Positions 17,965-28,674 are shown, counted from the first letter of the stretch. The stretch is DNA of 64,000 nt from Haemophilus parainfluenzae (GCF_003252755.1 NZ_QEPT01000008.1:1-64000), one strand, 5' to 3'. A program made the numbers and translations. The notes: a model not told the origin generated them from the letters alone.

Positions 17965-19155
17965 ATGAAAAAGATCGCAATTAGCCTGTTGATCGTGCTG
18001 TTTGCGATCTTTGCTTTTTTTTATTCACAAATTCAAAAACTGGAAACAGTGATTACTACCGCACTAGCTCAGCATGAAACTACCTTCCAAGAGTTTAATA
18101 TGGGCATTTTCCCTGAGCCGTATATTTCCTTTGACAAAGTTCAACATAATCAAATAAGTATTGAAAAAATAACTGGAAAATTTTCTCTGCCATCATTAGT
18201 TTTGGGTAATGCTCAACTGCAAGAATTAGTTGCTCAAAATATCAAGTTATCCCCAAAGGCACAAAACTCAGCAAATGTTCAAGTGCATTTCAACGGTTTC
18301 CCACTTAATTATATTACTAGTGATGATATTCCATTTAGCACAACAACTCTCATTACTGTTGAACTAGCAAAACCACTTTATGGCAGTAATAGAATCTTTA
18401 ATTTTCGTTTTATCAAAGGTCATGTTACCCTCCGTCGGGAAAGTGAATCACTTATTCAATTTGATCATGTTCAATTCAATCAGCAAGACCTGGGCTATAT
18501 TGAAATTCATACAGATTTAACAAAGCCACAGAAACGTGCCATTGCTTACATTAAGCCTAGATGCACCACAAATTGTCTTGCTGTACTCAAATTTGATAGC
18601 TATCTACAAAAAAGTGCGGTCAATTTTTCTGGTAAAAATTTTCCTTTAACTCAGTTGTTAGCTTTACTTAATTTCCCGCAAACCATGACAGGTACGAGTG
18701 ATTTTAACACTCAATTAGCCTTTACAAACTCAGAATTAATCGAAGGGAAATTTGATTTTAATGCGCGTGATGGCGAGCTTTTAGGATTGAATTTATTAGA
18801 TATGGCGGCACAGTATTTACCAATTAATTACAACAGTGATTTAACTGCCAGTAGAAATATGAATACACCTTACGAACGTTTTGAATCACATCTTTCGTTC
18901 GAAAACCACTTACTAAAAGTAGATAAAATAAGCTTAAAAACAACCGCACTTTTAGGTGAAGGTTCTGGAGCCATTGATTTAGATAATGTACAATGTGACA
19001 TCAATTTAACTTTAAGATCAACTAACGAAAAATACAAAAAACTCGCATTACCTATTCGCTTTTTCGATAGCTGCTATGCACCACAATACAAGTTAAATAT
19101 TGATAAAAATTTCCGTCATCAACTTAAGGAATTAATTAAAGAGAAATTAAAATAA
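17965..19155 (+). CDS. AsmA-like membrane-anchored periplasmic protein
   Basis: This 396-residue protein has an N-terminal uncleaved signal anchor (about 3-20) and a long beta-rich periplasmic part. The C-terminal section (about 230-370: GTSDFNTQLAFT, GKFDFNARDGELLGLNLLDM, LLGEGSGAIDLDN) resembles the AsmA C-terminal domain. AsmA-family proteins are linked to outer-membrane lipid transport and assembly. The family is clear only over that region, and the rest is poorly conserved. It lies 3 bp after dcd, and its stop overlaps the sotB start by 1 nt (TAATG), so it belongs to the udk-dcd operon. Confidence 0.75.
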   Translation: MKKIAISLLIVLFAIFAFFYSQIQKLETVITTALAQHETTFQEFNMGIFPEPYISFDKVQHNQISIEKITGKFSLPSLVLGNAQLQELVAQNIKLSPKAQNSANVQVHFNGFPLNYITSDDIPFSTTTLITVELAKPLYGSNRIFNFRFIKGHVTLRRESESLIQFDHVQFNQQDLGYIEIHTDLTKPQKRAIAYIKPRCTTNCLAVLKFDSYLQKSAVNFSGKNFPLTQLLALLNFPQTMTGTSDFNTQLAFTNSELIEGKFDFNARDGELLGLNLLDMAAQYLPINYNSDLTASRNMNTPYERFESHLSFENHLLKVDKISLKTTALLGEGSGAIDLDNVQCDINLTLRSTNEKYKKLALPIRFFDSCYAPQYKLNIDKNFRHQLKELIKEKLK

Positions 19156-20333
19156 TGTCGTTTTATCAGAAAGCAGAAAGAACCCAATATTGGCGCGTAG
19201 TTATCATGGCTTGCGCCGCTTTTATTTTTAATACCACGGAATTTGTACCCGTTGCTTTACTCACTGACATCGGACAAAGTTTTGATATGCAAACCTCTGA
19301 TGTCGGCTTAATGATGACCGTTTATGCGTGGACAGTTCTCATCATGTCCCTGCCTGCAATGCTTGCCACAGGAAAAATGGAACGTAAAAGTTTACTGGTT
19401 AGGCTTTTCATCATTTTTATCATCGGGCATATTATCTCGGTAATTGCATGGAATTATTGGATTCTTCTTATTGCCCGTATGTGTATCGCGGTGGCCCATT
19501 CCGTATTCTGGTCAATCACCGCCTCTTTAGTGATGCGCGTTGCGCCTAAAAATAAAAAGACACAAGCCATTGGTATGTTAGCCATTGGTACATCATTGGC
19601 CACAATTCTAGGTTTGCCATTAGGACGCTTAGTTGGTCAACTTGTAGGATGGCGCATTACCTTTGCCATTATTGGTGTATTAGCTTTAGTCACAATGCTC
19701 TTAATCATTCGCTTATTACCAACGCTACCAAGTAAAAATGCAGGTTCCGTTGCAAGTTTGCCTATTTTAGCTAAACGTCCACTATTAATTGGACTTTATG
19801 CAACCACGGTAATTATTGTTTCGGCCCACTTTACAGCCTATACCTACATCGAGCCATTTATGATTCAAATCGGGCAAATGGATCCTAATCTAGCTACCAT
19901 GATTCTCTTGGTCTTTGGTATTTCAGGTGTGACAGCGAGTGTGATTTTTAACCGATTATACCGTTTAGGCGCCACACAATTTATTATCCATGCAATTCTG
20001 TTATTAGCTATTTCCTTAGGCTTTATGCTTACTTCGGCTGGCTATACCGCAACAATGTTTGCCTTAGCCTTTATTTGGGGGATAGGAATTTCTTGTATTG
20101 GACTCGCATTACAAATGCGCGTGTTGCAACTTGCACCCGATGCAACAGACGTAGCGAGTGCCATTTATTCAGGTATTTTTAATGCAGGTATTGGTGCAGG
20201 CGCACTATTTGGTAATCAAATCGCTCGTCACATTGGTATTGAATATATAGGCTTTAGTGGCGCAGCATTAGCTATAATTGCACTCGGCATTTTTGTCTTC
20301 TTTAATTTCCGCTATCGCACTCAAAACGCCTAA
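19155..20333 (+). CDS. sotB: MFS sugar efflux transporter (SotB/YdeA type)
   Basis: This 392-residue inner-membrane protein has twelve predicted membrane segments and the NTTEFVPVALLTDIG motif at the first helix, characteristic of the SotB/AraJ group of the major facilitator superfamily. SotB exports arabinose and similar sugars in E. coli. The start codon overlaps the stop of the AsmA-like gene. The actual substrate here is unknown; the neighbouring afu sugar-phosphate system is only suggestive. Confidence 0.88.
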   Translation: MSFYQKAERTQYWRVVIMACAAFIFNTTEFVPVALLTDIGQSFDMQTSDVGLMMTVYAWTVLIMSLPAMLATGKMERKSLLVRLFIIFIIGHIISVIAWNYWILLIARMCIAVAHSVFWSITASLVMRVAPKNKKTQAIGMLAIGTSLATILGLPLGRLVGQLVGWRITFAIIGVLALVTMLLIIRLLPTLPSKNAGSVASLPILAKRPLLIGLYATTVIIVSAHFTAYTYIEPFMIQIGQMDPNLATMILLVFGISGVTASVIFNRLYRLGATQFIIHAILLLAISLGFMLTSAGYTATMFALAFIWGIGISCIGLALQMRVLQLAPDATDVASAIYSGIFNAGIGAGALFGNQIARHIGIEYIGFSGAALAIIALGIFVFFNFRYRTQNA

Positions 20334-20371
20334 AAAAATGACCGCACTTACTTAAGTGCGGTCATTTTCTT
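20334..20371. terminator. Bidirectional terminator from paired uptake signals
   Basis: ACCGCACTTA and TAAGTGCGGT form a near-perfect stem flanked by AAAATG/CATTTT, with T-runs on both strands. It lies between the convergent sotB and dppF genes. Confidence 0.85.
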
Positions 20372-20380
20372 TTCTCTTTT

Positions 20381-21364
20381 CTAATCGAGATGGAAGCAAG
20401 CAATGAGCTTACCATCAGGGTATTTTTCCAATTTAGGCTGCTCATTTCGACATTTATCGGTCGCTTTCCAACAACGTGGATTAAATGCACAACCTTTTGG
20501 TGGATTAATCGGACTTGGTAATTCTCCGGTTAATTTAATCCGTTGACGACGTAATTCAGGTGACAATCTTGGTGTTGCCGAAAGTAAAGCTTGCGTATAA
20601 GGATGTTGTGGATTTTTAAAGATCTGCTCTTTTGTGCCCATTTCAACACAGCGACCTAAATACATCACCATCACTTCATCAGCAATGTGTTCAACCACCG
20701 AAAGATCATGGGAAATAAAGACATAAGATAAACCAAGCTCAGCTTGCAAATCCATCATTAAGTTCAGCACTTGCGCACGAACAGACACGTCTAATGCAGA
20801 AACCGGTTCATCCGCTACAACCACGTCAGGATCAAGCATTAAACCACGGGCTATCGCGATACGTTGACGTTGTCCACCCGAAAACATATGTGGATAGCGA
20901 TTATAAAACTCGGCTCGCAACCCCACTTTTGCCATCATGGATAACACTTTTTCTTTGCGTTCTTTTGCCGATAGATTGGTATTAATGACTAAAGGTTCTT
21001 CCAAAATTGTGCCGATTTTCTTACGCGGATTCAGTGAGGCATAAGGGTTTTGAAACACAATTTGTATTTTCTGACGACGCAATGCTTTCGTTTCGTAAGC
21101 ATTCTCTAAGAAATTTTGCCCGTTATAATACAACTCCCCTTCAGTCGGTTCTTCTATCATGGTTAAAAGACGACCAAGTGTCGATTTACCACAACCAGAC
21201 TCACCTACTACAGCAAGGGTTTTACCACGTTCTAAGGAAAAAGACACACCATCTAACGCTTTCACTTGCTGTGTTTTTGCAAACATCCCTTTTTTCACAG
21301 GATAATATTTTTTCAGCCCAATGGCATTGAGCAATGGTGCATTTTCTTGTGCGACATTAGACAT
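20381..21364 (-). CDS. dppF: Dipeptide/heme/glutathione ABC importer ATP-binding protein DppF
   Basis: This 327-residue ATPase of the oligopeptide-importer family has Walker [10 protein letters not shown], signature FSGGQRQR, Walker [12 protein letters not shown] and the C-terminal oligopeptide-type extension with cysteines ([16 protein letters not shown]) that can hold an iron-sulfur cluster. The start at 21364 has an AAGGAG site, while an upstream in-frame ATG at 21385 lacks one. It overlaps the end of dppD by 8 nt. It is the last gene of dppBCDF. Confidence 0.93.
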   Translation of the reverse strand: MSNVAQENAPLLNAIGLKKYYPVKKGMFAKTQQVKALDGVSFSLERGKTLAVVGESGCGKSTLGRLLTMIEEPTEGELYYNGQNFLENAYETKALRRQKIQIVFQNPYASLNPRKKIGTILEEPLVINTNLSAKERKEKVLSMMAKVGLRAEFYNRYPHMFSGGQRQRIAIARGLMLDPDVVVADEPVSALDVSVRAQVLNLMMDLQAELGLSYVFISHDLSVVEHIADEVMVMYLGRCVEMGTKEQIFKNPQHPYTQALLSATPRLSPELRRQRIKLTGELPSPINPPKGCAFNPRCWKATDKCRNEQPKLEKYPDGKLIACFHLD

Positions 21365-22340
21365 TGCTTGGTTCTCCTTGGGCATTTAATGGGGTGTGAC
21401 ATTTTACTTGTCTGTTTCCTACTTGGCGTAATTCAGGCTCGATACTTCGACAAAGATCCGTTGCATACGGACAACGTGGGTTTAGCAAACAGCCTTGTGA
21501 GCGATCGTATTTACCAGGTACCACACCGGGTAAAGATTGCAAACGAGATTTACCTTCTGCAAATTCAGGTAAAGAACGTAATAACGCTTGAGTATAAGGA
21601 TGTTTTGGTTCATGGAAAATATCTTCTGCGCAACCTTCTTCCACCACTTGTCCTGCATACATCACAATAATGCGATGTGCCGCTTCTGCGACTAGCGCAA
21701 GATCGTGCGTGATCAGAATCAACGACATACATTCTTTTTGCTGTAACTCAAGCAACAAATCTACAATTTGTGCTTGAATAGTCACATCCAGTGCTGTAGT
21801 TGGTTCATCTGCAATAAGCAATCTCGGTTTACAAGCTATCGCCATAGCAATCATAACGCGTTGGCTCATCCCGCCAGAAAGCTGATGCGGATAAACATCA
21901 ATACGTGATTCAGGATCAGGTATTCCGACTAAGCGTAATAGCTCTAAGGTGCGTTCACGGCGTTCTTTTTTGCTACCCCCTTGATGCGCTTTAATGGCTT
22001 CCATAATTTGAAAACCGACTGTATAAGCGGGATTTAAGCTTGTCATTGGGTCTTGGAAGATCATAGCAATATCGGCCCCAACTAATTCCCGCTTTTCTTT
22101 TGGCGGTAAGCTTAAGAGATCTTTTCCTTCAAATTCTAAGCCTTTCGCTGAAACACGACCAGGAAAATCAATTAAGCCCATCACGGCAAGGGAACTCACG
22201 GATTTCCCAGAGCCAGACTCGCCAACAATGCCTAAGACTTCACCTTGATTAACTTGATAGCTAATGCGATCGACCGCTTTAAAAGGTGTTTTTTCATCAC
22301 CAAAGTGAACAGAAAGTTCTTTTACATCTAATAATGCCAT
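21357..22340 (-). CDS. dppD: Dipeptide/heme/glutathione ABC importer ATP-binding protein DppD
   Basis: This 327-residue ATPase pairs with DppF to drive import. Motifs are Walker [10 protein letters not shown], signature LSGGMSQR, Walker [13 protein letters not shown] and the C-terminal [15 protein letters not shown] cysteine cluster shared by DppD/OppD proteins. It starts 8 nt after dppC. In H. influenzae, DppBCDF with the separately encoded HbpA takes up glutathione and assists heme uptake. Confidence 0.94.
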   Translation of the reverse strand: MALLDVKELSVHFGDEKTPFKAVDRISYQVNQGEVLGIVGESGSGKSVSSLAVMGLIDFPGRVSAKGLEFEGKDLLSLPPKEKRELVGADIAMIFQDPMTSLNPAYTVGFQIMEAIKAHQGGSKKERRERTLELLRLVGIPDPESRIDVYPHQLSGGMSQRVMIAMAIACKPRLLIADEPTTALDVTIQAQIVDLLLELQQKECMSLILITHDLALVAEAAHRIIVMYAGQVVEEGCAEDIFHEPKHPYTQALLRSLPEFAEGKSRLQSLPGVVPGKYDRSQGCLLNPRCPYATDLCRSIEPELRQVGNRQVKCHTPLNAQGEPSNV

Positions 22341-22348
22341 TCTGCCCC

Positions 22349-23245
22349 CTATTGTTTTAATCTTGGATCGAGCGCATCACGCAACCCATCGCCCATTAAA
22401 TTAAATGCTAAAACAAGCGATAAAATCACTAAACCTGGAATAGTAACTAACCAGTTTGCCGCCTGCATAAAGCTACGTGATTCAGATAACATTGTCCCCA
22501 ATTCCGGTGTCGGTGGTTTGGCACCGATACCTAAGAAACCTAAGGTTGCTAATTCTAAAATGGCGTTAGAAATCCCCATCGTCATTTGTACGATGAGAGG
22601 CGCAAGGCAATTCGGTAAAATCACAATAAACATTAAACGTAATACGCTTGCTCCCGCTACGCGCGAAGAGGTGACATAATCTCGGTTTTTCTCATTTAAT
22701 ACCGCTGCACGTGTTAAGCGTACATAACTTGGAATCGAAACCACGGCAATCGCTAATGTCGCATTCGTTAAAGAGGGCTCTAAAATTGATACCACTACAA
22801 TGGTTAAAAGCAAGTTTGGGATAGCCAACATAATGTCAATGAAACGAACAATTAATGTATCCAATGCCCCACCATAATAGCCTGCGAGCAAGCCAAGGCT
22901 CGTTCCTAAAATGCAAGATAAAATAACAATAATGAAACCTGCGAAAACCGAAATGCGCGTACCATAAATAATGCGAGAAAGAATATCTCGACCAATGTCA
23001 TCCGTACCCAGTAGATAAGCAGAATTGCCGCCTTCATACCAAGCAGGTGGTAACAACAGTGCTGAACGGTTTTGTTCAATAGGATCAAAAGGTGCAATCC
23101 AAGGCGCAAAAACACTGATTAATGCTACGACAAGAATAAAAGTGAGCCCAATCACTGCCCCTTTATTTTGTTTGAAATAAAACCAAAACTCCTGCAACGG
23201 TGTGCGAGGCGCAATCGTTTCAATAGATAAAGTTTGTTCCGTCAT
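22349..23245 (-). CDS. dppC: Dipeptide/heme/glutathione ABC importer permease DppC
   Basis: This 298-residue inner-membrane protein has six predicted membrane segments: an N-terminal one at about 32-50, a periplasmic loop containing [18 protein letters not shown] typical of OppC/DppC, then five more. The coupling loop [17 protein letters not shown] contacts the ATPases. It forms a heterodimer with DppB, whose gene ends 12 nt upstream. Confidence 0.95.
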   Translation of the reverse strand: MTEQTLSIETIAPRTPLQEFWFYFKQNKGAVIGLTFILVVALISVFAPWIAPFDPIEQNRSALLLPPAWYEGGNSAYLLGTDDIGRDILSRIIYGTRISVFAGFIIVILSCILGTSLGLLAGYYGGALDTLIVRFIDIMLAIPNLLLTIVVVSILEPSLTNATLAIAVVSIPSYVRLTRAAVLNEKNRDYVTSSRVAGASVLRLMFIVILPNCLAPLIVQMTMGISNAILELATLGFLGIGAKPPTPELGTMLSESRSFMQAANWLVTIPGLVILSLVLAFNLMGDGLRDALDPRLKQ

Positions 23246-23257
23246 TAATAAGGCTCC

Positions 23258-24262
23258 TTATTGATGGCGAATACGTGGGTTTACCACGCCATAAAGTAAA
23301 TCGATAGCTAAATTCACCACAATAATAATTGTAGCGATAATTAACACGGCACCTTGTAAGACTGGGTAATCACGATTGGAAATCGCATCAATAATCCATT
23401 TACCAATGCCTGGCCATGAGAAAATCGTTTCAGTTAAAACCGCACCGGATAATAACTGCCCTACAATCAAGCCTACCACTGTCACAACAGGGATAAGCGC
23501 ATTACGTAGCGCATGAACAATCACAATTCGGGTATAACTTAAGCCTTTCGCTTTTGCGGTACGAATATAATCTTCACCTAACACTTCCAACATCGAAGAA
23601 CGTGTCATTCGAGTAATCACCGCAAGTGGAATGGTACCTAACACAATAGATGGTAGAATCAATGACTTAATTGCATTCCAAAAGGCGCCTGGTACGCCTG
23701 AAAGCCAAGTATCGATTAACATAAAACCCGTTGGTGTATCGATCCAGAAACTATCTTCTAAACGTCCCCCTTGTGGTAAACCAAACCAAGGTGAAACATA
23801 TAAGATCAAAATTAATCCCCACCAGAAAATTGGCATGGAGTAACCCGTTAATGACATAGCTGTCACGGTGTGAGAAATCCAACTATCTTTCTTGACTGCC
23901 GCAATCGTTCCTAGCGTAATACCGGCAATTAATGACCAAAATAGTGCAAAGAAAGCTAATTCAAAGGTAGCAGGGAAAAGTGTGAAAAACTCTTTCAGAA
24001 CAGGTTGTTGGGTGCGGAATGATTCACCGAAATCGCCTTGTATTACATTACCAATATAATTGAAATATTGCTGATACAACGGTAAATCGAGACCAAGTTG
24101 CTTCATCATTTGTTGATGAACTTCTGGCGTTAAACCTCGCTCTCCCATCATAATCTCCACAGGATCACCTGGAATAAAATGAATGAGCGCAAAAGTTACA
24201 AAAGTAATGGCGATAAAGGTAGGAATCACCATCAAAATACGTTTTAAAATAAATTTAAACAT
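23258..24262 (-). CDS. dppB: Dipeptide/heme/glutathione ABC importer permease DppB
   Basis: This 334-residue inner-membrane protein is the first gene of dppBCDF. It has the N-terminal FVTFALIHFIPGDPVE motif typical of DppB/OppB and the coupling loop AKGLSYTRIVIVHALRNAL. No substrate-binding protein gene precedes it: uvrD, on the same strand, is the next gene upstream. The binding component must therefore be encoded elsewhere, as with HbpA in H. influenzae. Confidence 0.95.
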   Translation of the reverse strand: MFKFILKRILMVIPTFIAITFVTFALIHFIPGDPVEIMMGERGLTPEVHQQMMKQLGLDLPLYQQYFNYIGNVIQGDFGESFRTQQPVLKEFFTLFPATFELAFFALFWSLIAGITLGTIAAVKKDSWISHTVTAMSLTGYSMPIFWWGLILILYVSPWFGLPQGGRLEDSFWIDTPTGFMLIDTWLSGVPGAFWNAIKSLILPSIVLGTIPLAVITRMTRSSMLEVLGEDYIRTAKAKGLSYTRIVIVHALRNALIPVVTVVGLIVGQLLSGAVLTETIFSWPGIGKWIIDAISNRDYPVLQGAVLIIATIIIVVNLAIDLLYGVVNPRIRHQ

Positions 24263-24371
24263 CTACTTCCCACATGATAAAAGTGCGGTCATTTCTTCGA
24301 ATGCTTTCGCACTTGGCACCTTGAGCACAAACATCAATATTCATGCCCGCTGCAATAAAATCCTCCCGATT

Positions 24372-26549
24372 CTACCGCACTTTTTCTAATTTTGCCAAAT
24401 GCGCAATCAGCCACTTAATGCCTTGAGCTTGGAAAGCGATTTGTAAACGGGTGTTATTATCTGAGCCTTCAACGTTTATCACTGTGCCAAAACCAAACTT
24501 TTCATGCTTCACTTTTTGCCCCATTTTCCATTCGTTCTCAGGCAAACTCGCGCTTAAACTCCCTACTTTTGCTTGGTTTAATGCTCTAGTCACCGTTCCA
24601 CGCAAGCGGATTTCTTGAATGCACTCTGATGGCAATTCTGTAATAAAACGTGAAGGCAAATGGCGTTCTTCTTTCGTGTAAACTCGGCGACTTTCTGCAT
24701 AACAAATCGTCAGTTTTTGCTTAGCTCGAGTAATGCCCACATAAGCAAGACGGCGTTCTTCTTCTAAACGACCGGGTTCTTCAAATGAACGTAAACTTGG
24801 GAATACGCCCTCTTCTACCCCCACCATAAACACACGTGGGAATTCCAAACCTTTTGCTGAATGCAAAGTCATCATTTCTACACAAGATTGATGTGGTGAG
24901 GCCTGCTCTTCTCCAGCTTCTAAAGAAGCATGAGTTAAAAAGGCGGTAAGATCGGTCATATCCTCTGCTTCATCAGGTTTGATAAATTCTCGGGTTGCCG
25001 TTACCAACTCTTCTAAGTTTTCAATACGGACTTCGCCTTTCTCGCCTTTTTCCTGTTTATACATATCGTATAACCCAGAATGTTTAATCACGAAATCGGT
25101 CTGTGCAAACAGTGGCATTTCGGCTGTATCAATCTGTAAAGAATTAATCAACTCTTGGAAACGCAACAATGCGGTTGAAGCACGCCCTGTTAGCATATTT
25201 TCTTGCGTCGCCACTTGTATGGCTTGCCATAAGGTAATCTGACGTTCACGAGTTAAATTTCGTAACACATCTAAAGTACGATCGCCAATACCTCGAGTAG
25301 GCGTATTAATCACTCGCTCAAATGCAGCATCATCTTGACGATTATTAATTAAACGTAAATAAGCCAACGCATCTTTAATTTCTTGGCGTTCGAAGAATCG
25401 CATCCCACCGTAAATACGATAAGGAATTTGACAACGGATCAACGCTTCTTCAATAACACGAGATTGGCTATTGCTACGATATAAAACAGCACAATCATCT
25501 AATTTTCCACCGTCATCTACCCAGTTTTGGATTTGAGATGCCACGAATTTTGCTTCATCTAACTCATTAAACGCCGCATAAATGCCCACTGGCTCGCCCA
25601 TTTCACCGTCGGTCCATAAATTCTTACCGAGGCGATCACTATTATTCGAAATAAGTTGGTTGGCACTTTTCAGAATATTGCCGGTAGAACGATAGTTTTG
25701 CTCCAAACGAATAGTTTCAGCGTTAAAATCTTTTAGGAATTTTTGAATATTTTCGACCTGTGCACCACGCCAACCATAAATGGATTGGTCATCATCGCCC
25801 ACAATCATCACTTTGCCCGTATTACCAGCAAGAATTTTGATCCAAGCATATTGGATTTTATTGGTATCTTGAAACTCATCCACCAAAATATGCTGAAAAC
25901 GCTGCTGATAGCGTTGCAAAATCACAGGCTTTTTAGCAAATAATTCATACGCACGAATTAACAATTCAGCAAAATCCACCAAACCCGCACGATCACAAGT
26001 ATCTTGATAAATTTGATAAATCTTAATCCACTCTTTTTCCTGGCGATCACCAAAATCATTAATATCTTGAGGTCTTAAACCTTCATCTTTTTTATTATTG
26101 ATATACCAGCACGCTTGTTTCGGTGGAAATGCTTTATCATCATAATTGTGCAATTTCATCAAACGTTTCACTAAACGAAGTTGGTCTTCAGAATCCAAAA
26201 TTTGGAAATCTTGTGGCAAGTTCACATCTAAATGGTGAGCGCGTAATAATCGATGGGCAATGCTATGGAATGTGCCAATCCACATGCCAAATAAATTGGA
26301 TTGAGCATGTTTGGATAAAGTATCTTGAATACGATGGCGCATTTCAGCAGCGGCTTTATTGGTAAAGGTTACTGCCATAATGCTACCTTCAGAAATATTT
26401 TCTACGGCAATCAACCAAGCAATACGATGAGTCAGTACGCGAGTTTTACCACTTCCCGCACCTGCAAGTACAAGGTAATTACCAAGCGGTGCTGCCACTG
26501 CTTCACGTTGTTTATCATTCAAGCCATCAAGTAATTCTGAAATATCCAT
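24372..26549 (-). CDS. uvrD: DNA helicase II UvrD
   Basis: UvrD is the 3'-5' SF1A helicase that removes UvrC and the cut strand in excision repair and unwinds DNA in mismatch repair. The 725-residue length fits (E. coli 720). Walker A is AGAGSGKT (29-36); other helicase motifs are DEFQDTN (II), GDDDQSIYGWRGA (III), EQNYRST (IV) and VALYRS-like VLYRSNSQSR. Motif VI reads YVGITRAKQKL. A C-terminal Tudor-like RNA-polymerase-binding region ends in WLIAHLAKLEKVR. It reads divergently from the orphan afuA-like gene. Confidence 0.97.
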   Translation of the reverse strand: MDISELLDGLNDKQREAVAAPLGNYLVLAGAGSGKTRVLTHRIAWLIAVENISEGSIMAVTFTNKAAAEMRHRIQDTLSKHAQSNLFGMWIGTFHSIAHRLLRAHHLDVNLPQDFQILDSEDQLRLVKRLMKLHNYDDKAFPPKQACWYINNKKDEGLRPQDINDFGDRQEKEWIKIYQIYQDTCDRAGLVDFAELLIRAYELFAKKPVILQRYQQRFQHILVDEFQDTNKIQYAWIKILAGNTGKVMIVGDDDQSIYGWRGAQVENIQKFLKDFNAETIRLEQNYRSTGNILKSANQLISNNSDRLGKNLWTDGEMGEPVGIYAAFNELDEAKFVASQIQNWVDDGGKLDDCAVLYRSNSQSRVIEEALIRCQIPYRIYGGMRFFERQEIKDALAYLRLINNRQDDAAFERVINTPTRGIGDRTLDVLRNLTRERQITLWQAIQVATQENMLTGRASTALLRFQELINSLQIDTAEMPLFAQTDFVIKHSGLYDMYKQEKGEKGEVRIENLEELVTATREFIKPDEAEDMTDLTAFLTHASLEAGEEQASPHQSCVEMMTLHSAKGLEFPRVFMVGVEEGVFPSLRSFEEPGRLEEERRLAYVGITRAKQKLTICYAESRRVYTKEERHLPSRFITELPSECIQEIRLRGTVTRALNQAKVGSLSASLPENEWKMGQKVKHEKFGFGTVINVEGSDNNTRLQIAFQAQGIKWLIAHLAKLEKVR

Positions 26550-26695
26550 TGCTCTTATTTTAATCTGGTTAAATTTACAGGGATTATAGTGGGAATTATA
26601 TTTTTAAACAACCTGATATTTACAAATTTACTCCGTCCCTTTATATTAGCAATATCAAATAATTACTAAATATTGACGAAGTTAAAGGAGACACA

Positions 26696-27742
26696 ATGTC
26701 AATAAAAACAACGCTAAAATTAACCGCACTTTCAGCCCTAACCGCCCTCGCGTACACTTCTCACGCACAGGCTGAAGGAAAACTTACCGTCTATTGCAGC
26801 GTGCAAAACGTTGTATGCGAAAAAGTCACTCAAGCCTTTAGTAAAAAATACAATGTAGATGCACAATTTGTGCGTAATAGTACTGGTGTAGTGTTAGGCA
26901 AAATTAAAGTGGAAAAAGAAAACCCACAAGCTGATTTCTGGTTTGGTGGCACCATTGAACCCCATCTTCAAGCCGCAGAGTTAGGCTTGCTTGAATCCTA
27001 TCGTTCTCCATTACAAAAAGATATCATGCCGCAGTTTAAATCTTTAATGGATCAACGCGGTAATTTCACCTCTGTGATTTACTTAATGGAACTAGGCATT
27101 GGGGTGAATACTAAAAAATTGAAAGAATTGAATATTCCTGCGCCAAAATGTTATGCAGATCTACTAAAACCTGAATATCAAGGGCAAATTCAATATCCAG
27201 ATCCCCGTGTTTCCGGCACGGGCTACTCACTTATCAGTACTTTTTCCACATTATGGGGAGAAGAAAAAGCTTTCGATTATTTGAAAAAATTAGAACCCAA
27301 TCTCATGCAACATACCAAAACAGGTCTTGCGAGCAACTATTTGGCTAACGGTACCGTGGCGATTGATTTAGGTTTTATGCTGGTTTACCCGCGTGAGAAG
27401 AAAAATGGTGCGCCAGTTGAAGGCATTTTACCATGCGAAGGCGTAGGCTATTCTTTAGGCGGGGCAAGCATCATTAAAGGATCGAGAAACCTTGATAATG
27501 CCAAACTGTTTATGGATTTCGTGCTAAGCAAAGAAGCCCAAGAAATTCCTTGGAAAGAATCAGACTCTTATCAACTTCCAACCAATATCCATGCAGAACC
27601 TGCACCAAGTTTCCTACCGGCTAGCAAATTAAAACTAGTGGATATTGATTTTATGAAATTTGGTACGGATCAAGAAGGCAAACGCCTGACTCAACGTTGG
27701 GTCTCTGAAGTCCTCTTAGATAGCAAATCACCGAAGGAATAA
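26696..27742 (+). CDS. Orphan AfuA/FbpA-type periplasmic binding protein, third paralogue
   Basis: This 348-residue protein has a signal peptide (about 1-26, cut near AQA-EGK). It aligns along its whole length with the two afuA products: LTVYCSVQN, FVRNSTGVVLGK, DFWFGGTIEP, YPDPRVSGTGYS, LPCEGVGYSLGG. The stretch that reads GFLHEY or GFLHDY in the afuA copies is GFMLVY here, and SQYTKSG is MQHTKTG, so the binding pocket has changed. It has no Tyr-Tyr iron motif either. No permease or ATPase gene adjoins it. It may feed AfuBC with a different ligand or have lost transport function. The ATG has AAAGGAG 7 nt upstream. Confidence 0.8.
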   Translation: MSIKTTLKLTALSALTALAYTSHAQAEGKLTVYCSVQNVVCEKVTQAFSKKYNVDAQFVRNSTGVVLGKIKVEKENPQADFWFGGTIEPHLQAAELGLLESYRSPLQKDIMPQFKSLMDQRGNFTSVIYLMELGIGVNTKKLKELNIPAPKCYADLLKPEYQGQIQYPDPRVSGTGYSLISTFSTLWGEEKAFDYLKKLEPNLMQHTKTGLASNYLANGTVAIDLGFMLVYPREKKNGAPVEGILPCEGVGYSLGGASIIKGSRNLDNAKLFMDFVLSKEAQEIPWKESDSYQLPTNIHAEPAPSFLPASKLKLVDIDFMKFGTDQEGKRLTQRWVSEVLLDSKSPKE

Positions 27743-27744
27743 AT

Positions 27745-27788
27745 AAAAAGCGCGGTCAAAATAAGAATGTTTTTGACCGCACTTTTTT
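27745..27788. terminator. Convergent terminator from an imperfect uptake-signal pair
   Basis: AAAAAGCGCGGTCAAAA pairs with TTTTGACCGCACTTTTTT with one mismatch where the left arm has GCGCGG instead of GTGCGG. It lies between the orphan afuA-like gene and fdhD, which converge. Confidence 0.75.
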
Positions 27789-27799
27789 AATAGATAAAA

Positions 27800-28609
27800 C
27801 TAAGCTAAAACCAACCGCTCTTTTCCCGCATAGATATTAGCTTTTCCTGGGCGAGCAAAGCCGATAAGGGAAAGATTGTGTTGTTCTGCCATATTGACAG
27901 CAAGATCTGTCGCAGCAGAAATCGCCACAAGTAATTCGATACCACAAGCTACCGATTTTTGAACCATTTCATAACTGGCTCGGCTCGAAACAAGTACAAA
28001 TCCTTGCGGTTGATTTTGTTTAGCATGCCAGCCAATTAATTTATCTAGTGCCACATGTCGCCCAACATCTTCTCGAATCGCCAGTAAATTACCCGATAAA
28101 TCAAAAAAGGCGGCGGCATGTGTCGCCCCTGTCTCTTTTCCGAGTGTTTGATTAGCTTGTAATTGTGCTAAACAGCCATCTAATAAATTTAAATTAAATT
28201 GGAAAGTGTGGTCTAATTTCGGCAACTTTTTATAAACTTGCGAAATTTGTTCTGTGCCACAAATGCCACATCCCGTTCTACCTGTTAATGTACGGCGATG
28301 ATCTTTTAATGCCACAAATTGACGGCTAGATAATTCAATTTGCACTTCAATGCCATTGCATACTTCCACCACATCAATGCCATAAATATCCGCTTTTTTC
28401 TCAATAATGCCTTCCGCTAATGAAAAGCCTAAAGCAAAATCCTCTAAATCTTGGGGAGAGCACATCATAACAGTATGTGCAATACCATTATAAACAAGTG
28501 AAACAGGCACTTCGGCAGCCAAACTATCTTGTTTTTCCACTAAAAGTGCGGTCGGATTTTCAGATGTTTTTTTTAAAAAATTAATTGTTTTTTGGATTAT
28601 CCAGTGCAT
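27800..28609 (-). CDS. fdhD: Formate dehydrogenase accessory sulfurtransferase FdhD
   Basis: FdhD takes sulfur from IscS and transfers it to the Mo-bisMGD cofactor, a step needed for formate dehydrogenase activity. The 269-residue protein has the catalytic CGIC motif with Cys114 and Cys117, then the conserved [23 protein letters not shown] and [11 protein letters not shown] blocks. It reads divergently from fdnG across a 275-bp region that should hold the promoters for both, which suits its role in maturing that enzyme. Confidence 0.96.
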   Translation of the reverse strand: MHWIIQKTINFLKKTSENPTALLVEKQDSLAAEVPVSLVYNGIAHTVMMCSPQDLEDFALGFSLAEGIIEKKADIYGIDVVEVCNGIEVQIELSSRQFVALKDHRRTLTGRTGCGICGTEQISQVYKKLPKLDHTFQFNLNLLDGCLAQLQANQTLGKETGATHAAAFFDLSGNLLAIREDVGRHVALDKLIGWHAKQNQPQGFVLVSSRASYEMVQKSVACGIELLVAISAATDLAVNMAEQHNLSLIGFARPGKANIYAGKERLVLA

Positions 28610-28674
28610 TATTTTTTCCCAATAAAATGACTGTTGTAAAAATGTTACTTTTTTTTAACAAAAAATGTTTGTTT

